Positions 11,300-19,848 of a DNA stretch of 64,000 nucleotides are shown piece after piece. The translations under genes and the position numbers were made by a program. How positions within the stretch are numbered: the first letter of the stretch is position 1; each line of letters starts with the position of its first letter. A model generated the notes under the pieces. The model saw only the letters and a list, made by a program, of their open reading frames with translations, had not been told where the DNA came from and searched no databases. Origin of the DNA: Climacium dendroides (Eukaryota; Streptophyta; Bryopsida; Hypnales; Climaciaceae); contig OX467088.1 of the NCBI GenBank assembly GCA_950106755.1, positions 3,704,001 through 3,768,000 on the forward strand, in the 5' to 3' direction.

Positions 11300-12540
11300 C
11301 TTGAGAGGGCGCTAATCTCTTTCATAAAAAAATTTGAATTGCATACTCTGAAGGATTTCATACGCAAAACCCTGAACCCTAAAACCCCGACAACGGACAT
11401 CGCAAATTGGAATCGGGGCTTAGAACGAGATAGATTCCCTTGCTTCAGCAAACTGTAGTAATGGAACTGAATCGATGTCATTTGTATAGAATTAGCTCGA
11501 TGTCATTTTGTACAGAATTAGCTCGACTGTTGTTCCTGTTCTCATCGTCGCAGGACACTAGCTAAATCATGTCCACGAAGTGAGCCCAACATGGTAATGT
11601 GGAGTTCTCTTGGAATAAAAGTAAAATCATGTTCCCAATTTTGAGCCATGTCTAGGGCATATTTCAATTCTGTCTTAACTAATGTGAGGTCTCTAATTAC
11701 AAATATGAACTCAAAATTTGCAAAAAAAACTGAGGATGAAATCGCATTGTGTTGGGTGCCCAAAGAATCTTGTTGAAATTCAATTATTGTGGATAAGAGT
11801 TGTGTATTGTGTTTGGAGGTATTTGCTTTCTGATAAGAGTTGTGTATTGTATTAGGAGGTATTTGCTCCCAACAGATTGGATCTTTTTTTGTAATTGTTG
11901 GAAGGAATCTAGTTGCTTGGAATATGTTTGCAGTTTGTTTCTTGGCATTTGGTTTGCAATGTAAGTTTTTTAAAATTGGTTTGTTTTTTGCATTTCAGAT
12001 TGACAATTGTAGCACTGGAGTTACAAGATTGTGGAGTCCATAATAAGCAGCTACACTGAAAGTAGGAGCTAAGTTGAGGCTGAAGTTGCATAGTGTTTGC
12101 TTGTAGAAACTCAGGTATGTATTAATTTCAATTCTCTTGCACCATCTCAGCTTTGAATAGTGATTTCTGTGATTGTTGTAAAGCTAGCTGCAATGTCCAA
12201 TGAATGTGTTAGTGGGGTTTAACTTGCAGGATGTATCGTATGTGTACGTTCCTTTTTTAGTTCTCTTGAGGTTTGTTGTTTTCTGTTAGAATTCATGGTT
12301 TGGGAGTTTCTAGATGGAAGCATGCTTGTTTGGGATGTTGTAGGTTTGTACAATGACTTTTTGGTTTTAGGTTTAGATGGTCTCCTAGTTTGAGATGTTG
12401 TTTTTGATATTTTTGGCTTTTTTCAACTCTTGAATTTGTTGAAAATGTGGATACTATTGCAGGTTTTGGAGATTAATCCATCTGCATTGCATTTCAAGGT
12501 CCTCATTTTTCAATTCCCGAGGTGAATTATAATGCACAGG
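11300..12540. other. No gene recognised; contains a 29-bp sequence shared with 17173
   Basis: The region has intron-like T-rich composition and no extended coding frame. At 11472-11500 it holds 29 bases identical to 17173-17201 in the ParB/FCP1 gene region, and a second imperfect copy follows at once (11500-11530). Nothing else is supported. Confidence 0.5.
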
Positions 12541-12680
12541 ACTTTGTTTAGGGTTTAGGGTTCAGAAAATGGCATTCATTGTTTAGGGTCCAGTGCTTAA
12601 GTTCCAATGTTTGTTTAGGGTTCAGTGCTTAGGGTCCAGGGTTTCTTTAGGGTTCATTTCTTAGGGTTTAGGGTTTCCTT
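12540..12680. repeat. Dispersed TTTAGGG/GTTCAGGG-like patch
   Basis: About ten irregular TTTAGGG, TTCAGGG and GTCCAGGG units are spaced by unrelated bases. It is an old interstitial telomere-type patch like those at 8.45 and 26.1 kb. Confidence 0.55.
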
Positions 12681-12837
12681 AAGGTCTACGAATTAGAATT
12701 CAGAATGTCATGGAAAGAAATGACCAGCCACACCCACACAAATTCCCCGAAATCAGCCCAATACTACCCGGGTATCATCCTGTCACACTAAATTCCTACA
12801 TGTACTACGAATGTAAGGCACCTGAACGAAACTGCAA

Positions 12838-13936
12838 TTTAGGTCGCATCGACCTGAATTGCATATCCCTTCAAACACTTCCCCTTCTAAAATCTATTCC
12901 TTGGTCCAGGCAAGTTCCTTGAAAATTTTTAGATGAGATTAACCTGCATTTCAGGTCAGTCCGACCTGAAATGTACACCTACTAGCATATTCTGTATAAA
13001 AAAGGCAACTAAGTGGAAGGCAATTGCACTAACATGTCAGAAGACAAATAACAAAGTCGTCCAAATTCAATGCAGATCAGGTCGGTCCGATCTGAACTGC
13101 AAAGAAGACCCTATGCAATCTGACGTGTCAAATAAGTTGTAAGATAAACAAATAAATTACTATCACGATATTAGACAACTATATGTAAACAAGTTGACTA
13201 ATAAATGAATTCATTAACGTGTCGGTAATGTACGTCACATGACCCACACTACAGTTCAGGTCGCATCGACTTGAATTGCAGAGCCCCATAAATCATATTC
13301 TCTCCCAAATCTCTGCATTTGTCCGTGCTATTTCATGGACAATGTTGACATGACATGAACATGCATTTCAGGTCGGACCGACCTGAAATGTACACCTACT
13401 AGCATTGTCAGTACAAGGAAAGCCACTGATTAGTAGACATACTCACTAACATCCCAGAAGAGAAATAACATCTTCGTCAAAATTAAATGCAGATCAAGTC
13501 GATCCGACCTAAACTGCAAGAAAGACCCTCTGCAATGTGGCACAACAAATACGTATTCCCTTCACCAACATACATATTTATATGATTATATTAGACACCT
13601 AGTATAATTAACAAATTGACCAAAAGACACATTTCTAATAAACATCCATTTACCAACAACAAACATGACAACACTATTGCATGCAATTCAGGTCGGACCG
13701 ACCTGAATTGCCAGTTCCAGAGTCCGAACAATACGTACTAGGACGATCCGATAACATTAATCAATAACACTGAGGACATCACAGTAGCAGAAATATTTGA
13801 ATATTCCGACTAGAACTTCAGGTCGAGTCGACCTAAAGCGTATGAAGCAAAACGAACCGAGTCCGAGTAGATCATACACATATAAGATGGAATGTAGAAG
13901 CTCCATGTAGTGGCATTTAGGTCGGGTCGATCTGAA
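12838..13936. repeat. Palindrome family block 2: nine copies
   Basis: Copies start near 12838, 12950, 13075, 13255, 13367, 13493, 13687, 13817 and 13916. Several are perfect (13367 and 13687: arms TTCAGGTCGG / CCGACCTGAA). The segments between some copies are themselves duplicated: the stretch after 12950 (ATGTACACCTACTAGCAT) recurs after 13367. This shows an older tandem unit of about 417 bp. The block is 5' of the ParB-like exon, which opens at an AG acceptor at 13991. Confidence 0.85.
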
Positions 13937-15420
13937 TCAACATAGCAACAACTCTTGTTCTAACAACATCCCGTTTAAATAATGAATGCAGAATGGATGA
14001 CCAAATCGAGAAGCTAGAGGCCTTCTACGTACGCTCTGCGCACGAATCCTCTAGAAAAGAAGGTGACGACTTTGACAATGACGGAGATTATTGGGAATTC
14101 AAAAATCCCGAGAAGGTTGAGAGTTGGAGTCTGCACATGATTCCATTCAAGAACCTCATTTGCTTCGCTGCAAAGTTCAAAGACACCGACCATTTCTTCA
14201 ACATATCATTTGATGAGAAGATAAAGGACGTCGCCCACGATAGTGGTCCATTCTTGAAAATTCACTATGTTACAGTTGTGACAGGATAGCCTGAAAGCGA
14301 GCAGTACCACTTCACTATTCGTTTGGACTCTTCAAGATGTACCTTCAACATATCGCACTTCCTCTCAACGCTGGAATCGACTGAGTACAGAACGAAGATA
14401 CCCGACTTGGAGAAGAAAGTTGACCACAACTACTTCAAGACAAAGGACGGGAAGTTGACAACGGGGAAGGCCCTATACTCTTGCCTGAAGACACTCCTGA
14501 ACGACTTCACAATTTTGAAGACGAAACTTGAGCTGAAGAAGAAAGACATGATTGTCAGAACTGTCTCTCAGGAGTTTCCAAGTAACGTGGAGGGACAGAG
14601 CTCAATGGGTACACTTGGAACCCAACAGAGTCGGGGGACAAAAAAGTCCATGTAGGCTGCAACTCCAGCACGAGCTCCCAGGCAAAGTAAGTTGGCATTA
14701 GCCTCAGCAGTAGTGCAAGCCCCTAGTGCAGCTTTACCAGGGGAGCTGAGTTTTGTTTCTGCGGTAACTGAGGTCCCCGTCCCTTATGACGCCAAGAAGT
14801 CGCATGATTACATTGCGTCCGCGGAAGCATACAAGGCCTACTAGAAGCACTGCACGAACTCCTACATCTTTGGCTTGGAGGATAAGAACACAATTTCCAT
14901 TGAACAGCTCATCAAGGCCCTAGAGGACTTAAACATCCGTAGCCATGAGATGAAGCTCGTGGAGGACATGATGACATACCTCTGGGAAATGCCAAATAAG
15001 TCCACAAAACAAACATTGTGTGTCATGCCAGTGGACTGCTTCGAGAAGCCAAAGCCAGAGGACTGGCCAGCACTTGAAAGAAAAAACTTCTACATCATCA
15101 ATGGACAACACAGTGTGACTGCCAGCAAAATGATGGTAGACCAAAACCTTGATGAAGAGATTGTCAAGAACTTTCGTCAATGGGATTGCTACGTGGTCTG
15201 GTCCACAGATGCCCAAAAACTACGCGACATATCGGCGTACTACAATAGGGTCAACCACTTTGTGGCGCAGAAGCCCTCATGGTCAACAAACATTCTGGGA
15301 GCCATAAAAGTGTGGGAACTCATGGGGAGGCCGCGCAATCCGAAGGAAGCCGCCCCAATAGCGACAATGTCCAACGTGAGGCAAAATGCTGAGAGTACAG
15401 CAAATAGAAAGAAATTCGTG

Positions 15421-15650
15421 GTAAGAGATCCATGTCGAGTCGACCTGATCTGTGAATGTCGTCTGCCGCCTAGTGTTCCAGCCACAATATGTGATGTTTT
15501 GATTTTCTTCACATGATAATGAATGAAGAGTTCGAAGTATGCAGAACGACAAAGGTGCATTTGACGTTCAAAATGAAATGTGTAGTTTAGGTCGGTCCGA
15601 GCTGAATGGAGAGCTCCAAATTGACCGTGATATACAAAAATGCGTTGTAG
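15421..15650 (+). other. Intron of the ParB/methyltransferase-like gene carrying two palindromes
   Basis: The donor is GTG|GTAAGA at 15421 and the acceptor TTGTAG at 15650. Phase 0 on both sides restores a continuous frame (NRKKFV then EFSSVMYKRF). Palindromes occur near 15432 (decayed) and at 15586-15606. Confidence 0.7.
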
Positions 15651-16230
15651 GAATTCTCATCGGTAATGTATAAGCGGTTTGCTCTGCTAGATGTACTAAA
15701 GGCCTAGAAGGCTGCAAAAGGCAAGGACGCCAAGGAAAAGCTCGAGATCCGAAACGAGTTGAAGATTATTATAGCTCTGGACGACGTGTACAACCTGTGG
15801 AGCGAGGTCATCTCTAGTACTGCGCATGGGGAATTGATAGACCCCAATATTAGACTGAAGTACAACGAGAAGGTGACTTGGAAGCCCGAGCAAGGGAATC
15901 TGACGCATGAGTTCTTCAATCTCGTGAGGAAATTTTGCACTCCTGGAGCAAGCATAATGTCATTCTTCGCTGGATCGAAGTTCACATGTGCTGCGATGGT
16001 AAGCCTGAACGCAATTAATTCCACAATGTTATGTTTTGGCTATGGTTAAGGTCGATTCGACCTAAATAAATTGAAAATGTATTTCCATCTTATAAATAAA
16101 AGGTGCTATAAGTCAGGTCGGGTCGACCTGACATGTAGCATTGGCTGGAATAAGTTATTCCGTAGGTCGGCTCGACCTGTCCAGTGGCAGCAAGTGCCCA
16201 AGCCTTAGCTTCAGGTCGGGTCGACCTGAC
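15432..16230. repeat. Palindrome family block 3: intronic copies
   Basis: Copies lie near 15432 and 15586 in one intron, and near 16046, 16112, 16162 and 16210 in the next. Spacing falls to about 50 bp in the second cluster. The copy at 16112 is perfect over at least nine bases per arm (GTCAGGTCG / CGACCTGAC) around a short centre. Confidence 0.8.
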
Positions 16231-16326
16231 ACAACCTATTGCTGACATTACTTGAAATGCCATTGTATCCTCATTAGGGAATTTTCATACCATCGTAGTT
16301 TGATGGCGCTGTATATGACTTTGCAG
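15999..16326 (+). other. Intron splitting the methyltransferase-like motif; four palindromes inside
   Basis: The donor is ATG|GTAAGC and the acceptor TTTGCAG. Removing it joins FAGSKFTCAAM to MSGVNVFAVGDS in phase 0, which is what motif I to strand 2 of a Rossmann methyltransferase should look like. That agreement supports the intron call. Confidence 0.7.
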
Positions 16327-16470
16327 ATGAGTGGGGTTAATGTGTTTGCTGTGGGGGACTCGGAGGAGTCTGACCAGTGGACTGAAATTGCAACCACTGC
16401 AAAAAAACTGGATAAGAACGATTTTCTTCCAGAGGGATATTTTGTTGATGAGGGCAGATTCCCGCGCTGA

Positions 16471-17270
16471 CCATCGGGGTCAAGCACGCCATCGTCATCA
16501 AAGTGCAAGGGGAAGGCAACTGGAGAGGCAAGCATGCCATCCGGTTGGAGGTCATCTGCAACTATATTGTGTGAGTCCTCCGACAGCGATGGGGCAGCCA
16601 GTGATGATGATGACGACAATGTCGTTCCCATAGATCGAAGCACCCCTCCAGTGATCTGCTCTCAAAGCATCTAGGGATCATCAACGTCGTCGGGTCAACC
16701 ACTTGACTCGTCTACCATGTCGTCTCCAGCCTCCAGGGAGAAGCGAAAGAGGGCAAGATCGCAAGCCGCCGCCGACTATGACGCAAAAATTGCAGAGCTG
16801 AAAAGGAGGCGGGAATTGGATCAGATGATGTTTGACAAGCAGGCCAGGGAGATGGTGGAGTTGCGATAGTTTATGGTGGCAATGTCACAAAAAAACAACT
16901 CCAAACTGGAGGCCATTATCAACAGTCTTGGTGGGGCCATGCCTCTAGCATCCGTACAGCCGTCTCAGGTTGACCAAGTGCTTTTGCTGGAAGGAGCGCC
17001 AACAAGACCAACGATGAGTGGATCCTCCACTCCACTCCACGATTGACTGGGGTGCCTTCTGTCTCTCTCACTCCTCTTGCAGGTTCCGCAGATCCTCCAG
17101 CTCCTCCTCCTATTGAGGAGTGCCCCTCGACCCTTGCACCGCCACCTGATGATGAGGACACGACACAATCACTCGATGTCATTTGTATAGAATTAGCTCG
17201 ACTCGAGCTGATTTGTGTCATAGGTTGTACTCAGATAGAGGCCCTTAGTGTGGGAGACAAAACTTTTTGA
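16471..17270 (+). pseudogene. Ser-rich, basic and coiled-coil linker of the same broken gene
   Basis: Translation continues in frame after the TGA at 16468. It gives a Ser/Thr-rich segment with SSDSDGAASDDDDD, a basic stretch REKRKRARSQ that could be a nuclear localisation signal, and a short coiled coil (KIAELKRRRELDQMMFDKQ). Stops occur at 16671, 16867 and 17041. A frameshift near 17040 leads into a Pro-rich piece (DPPAPPPIEECPSTLAPPP). The frame runs into a decayed palindrome and intron-like sequence at about 17175. No catalytic domain is visible here; its job would have been to connect the methyltransferase-like and FCP1-like parts. Confidence 0.45.
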
Positions 17271-17406
17271 TAGAAAACAATTTTTTGGCTAATCCATATC
17301 TTCATGTAAGATGATGACTTTTTTGTACTCAATTTTATTATTCAATTATATGGATTTTTCAGTAAAAAGTTTAAGTCTTGTTTGTCTGGCCCTTCCTGAA
17401 TTGCAG

Positions 17407-18600
17407 AACCTCCTCTAATGGCTATCTCAACTGGATTGAATGATCTTCCAAAATCTATTGCTCTTGTACAACATGTACAATGTCCACCATTTGGTTGTGG
17501 CAGTGTGGAAGCTACAAGTAGAGGTGCATCTGAATTTGAGTCCATGCACTTAGATGATGACATCTCTATTCCCGACGCTCAGCTTCTGGAGATTGAAATA
17601 CCGGACCCAGTTAAACCGACGTTGTCTTTGCGGGAAAAGGTAACTTCATACCCATGCGTCCTTGATCTCTGCGCTAATAGGTACCTCTTTATTCATATAT
17701 AGTCTACGATGTTTGGATTTTGCCTTTTTTCTTGAGTTTCGAAATGTATCAGTGCAGCTTAGTAACTGGCTGCACATTTGTCCGTTTGATAGCAGGGATC
17801 GGTTCCCCCATCTGAACGTGGAGATACGTCGAAGGATGTTGAGATTCCATTGATGTCCAGGGTGACCGTCGCCGAGAAGTGGCTCAATGTTGTCCTGGAC
17901 TTGAATGGAATCTTGTATGTCTATGAAGATGCCAAGTACAAGGATTGGGCTGTGCACGTCAGGAATGTAGACCAACCGCACTTCGCCACGATTCCTGCGA
18001 TTGTGGGACCGAAGGCGGTCTTCGTCCACCCGAATTGTGCTCATTTTCTTCATGAGCTAGGATTGATAGCACACATTTCTATTTGGAGCTCCATGAAGAA
18101 GTTTACCGTTCAAAAAATCGTCGATTATCTTTTTGTCGGTCTAGATAAGCCTCGCATTATACTTGGGCAGGAGCCTTGTACGACGCTCAAGTGTGAGGAA
18201 CAAGGCCGGATAGTCACATTCAGGGAGCCAAGCACCACCAAGGACCTATTTGTGAAGGACGCGAACACCTTGTTTAGTAATTTCAATGGGCAATTTCTTC
18301 GAGAGAATACTGTCATAGTTGACGACAATCCTATAAAGCACTTCATGAATAAGTCAGAGAACGTCATTCTCCCCATCAATTGGTCTCCCAAGGGTAACGG
18401 CCCCAAGGACTCGTATTTGGACATGGTCCTTTTGCCCTAGCTTAGGCGACTTCACATAGCTCGAGATGAAGGGTTGAAATCATTTCACAAGAGTAGTGCG
18501 GGGAAAATTGGGCGAAAGATGTTGTATGACGAGAGAAATCGTGGCATGTACAATAGTCTTATGGATGTAGTCAGAGTGTCTTCAGCGTACCGATAGCGCA
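17407..18600 (+). pseudogene. FCP1/NLI-type HAD phosphatase-like domain
   Basis: Exon 17407-17640 (acceptor TTGCAG, donor AAG|GTAACT) joins in phase 0 to exon 17797 onward. The second exon gives WLNVVLDLNGILYVYED, then HISIWSSMKKFTVQKIVDY, a Cys region, and ENTVIVDDNPIKHF. These are the order and motifs of FCP1-homology (NLI-interacting factor) phosphatases of the HAD fold: the nucleophile Asp in DxDGT, the S/T of motif II (IWSS), and the acidic VDDxP of motif III. Here DxDGT is DLNGI, so the acid/base Asp is Asn and the Thr is Ile. A TAG at 18438 cuts the frame, which otherwise runs another 50 codons to about 18596. In eukaryotes these enzymes act on phosphoserine, for example in the RNA polymerase II tail. 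Splicing suggests it belongs to the same gene as the ParB/methyltransferase-like exons. Confidence 0.6.
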
Positions 18601-18694
18601 TTGCATTTCATTGTTGTTCATCAACTACGTCGATGCAGTGACTGTGTCATCGTCTAATCAGCGTTATGAGAGGGTAGATTAATTATTGCTTTAG

Positions 18695-18887
18695 TTTAGG
18701 TCGAGTCGTCCTGAATGGCATGTGAATTGTTCTCTGAGTTCTTAGTGAACTTTAGGTCGCCTCGACCTTAATGGCTCGTGCATTCGCATGTATGGTTAGT
18801 GATATTCGTAATTTCTGTAATATAATTTGTTTATGAATACCTTTCTGTATTTTCTTCTTCCTCCAGTTTAGGTCGGGTCGACCTCAT
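18695..18887. repeat. Palindrome family block 4: three copies
   Basis: Copies start at 18695, 18751 and 18867. All begin TTTAGGTCG and have partly decayed right arms. They lie between the FCP1-like exon and the next acceptor at about 18996, so they are again intronic. Confidence 0.75.
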
Positions 18888-18996
18888 TTGATGGCCAGGA
18901 CTTCCTAGAGTGCATATTTGTTATTGGAGTTTACTTGTAAATGTAATTACAGTTACAGTTTTTGTTTGAATTGTTCTAATCTCTTTCTTTTCTTAG

Positions 18997-19429
18997 AATT
19001 TGGGAACGTCGTCCTCTCCTGTTCGGCACACCAGTCTTCCGTGCACTGCATCAGCTGACTCATTCTCCGACTACAGGCAGAATCTAATTCTGAGTACAGG
19101 AAACTTCATGTGTTTGGCTGCCACTGCAAATTTGACAATGGACTTCTTCCTAAAGACCGTTGATGATAGGGTGGTGGATAGTCCCCCGGGTTCAGCTCCA
19201 CATCGTCCAAAATCATGTTCTCCATCGCCCATGAAGTCTAGCGATGTTTTTGCTACACCGATGTCGTCCTCACCTTGCGATAGAGCAACACAGCAGAAAC
19301 TATATGGTAAAGACGTGGGTCCTTCCTCAGATGTTCAAGGAAGTAGGAGGGCTTTCCAAGCTCATGGATTACAAGCAAGTACAATCACAGGCCGAAGATG
19401 ACGAAGGCAATCGTGGAGCTCAAGAGTAA
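18997..19429 (+). pseudogene. Likely 3' exon(s) of the ParB/FCP1 gene
   Basis: After a pyrimidine-rich tract and TTTTCTTAG, a frame of about 133 codons opens (FLKTVDDRVVDSPPGSAPHRP). It is Ser/Pro-rich, and a second frame overlaps it at the end (19244-19429). I recognise no domain. Position and composition fit a disordered C-terminus of the upstream gene. It could also be unrelated. Confidence 0.3.
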
Positions 19430-19848
19430 ATGACACGTATAGTACTTGTTCATAGTGTAGAGTCATACATTCATGTTTTATGAAAGTTCAATGTTCATAT
19501 TACAAAACAACTCAGCGCTCGAGTGAATCACACTTGTAGCTTTTACAGTGTACACAGAACAATGTAATGAACTACATTACTGGCCTTTATAGTTCGTTGC
19601 CTGTAATATAGTGTCACTGGCCTTAGCCAAGCATAGTTGGAGATGTATGGAACAACTCATGGTGTACAAGTGAAAGGTCAATATGAACGTTTACCTTGCA
19701 GTTCTGATATTTGATTCCTACTTGTGTTCATCTGATTTTAATTCTTGCATGATTTGAATATTGTTTGAGGAATTCTCTTCTCCGTTTTCAAATGAAATTA
19801 GACTTCTGTAACTCTCATTTCGGTGGAATACTCTCATTTTAATGAATA
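19430..19848. other. Spacer without recognisable feature
   Basis: AT-rich DNA between the end of the plus-strand gene and the 3' end of the hAT element. I looked for a hAT terminal inverted repeat or the G-rich motif block here and saw neither. Confidence 0.5.

Larger units (their letters stand above)
13992..16470 (+). pseudogene. ParB-like / DNA-methyltransferase-like exons, broken by stops
   Basis: The first exon (13992-15420) is one frame with three TAG codons (14287, 14653, 14842). Its end holds a ParB-superfamily-like segment, FYIINGQHSVTASKMM, followed by NFRQWDCYVVWS and SAYYNRVNHF. The NGQHS turn resembles the DGxxR/DGQHR nucleotide-binding turn of ParB-like proteins. Phase-0 splices join exons 15651-15998 and 16327-16470. 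The joined product reads FCTPGASIMSFFAGS, then CAAM and NVFAVGDSEESDQW. This matches motif I (FxGxG) and the acidic end of strand 2 of N4/N6 DNA methyltransferases. Bacterial and phage proteins also pair a ParB-like domain with such a methyltransferase. I see no catalytic DPPY/NPPY motif, and the usual GSGT is GSKF, so activity is doubtful even before the stops at 15712 and 16468. Family assignments are from motifs only. Confidence 0.55.

Noticed and set aside
10482..11304. Open frames of 76-156 codons on both strands
   Set aside because: They are translations of GC-rich minisatellites, with Pro/Arg or Gly/Arg periodicity and mutual overlap.
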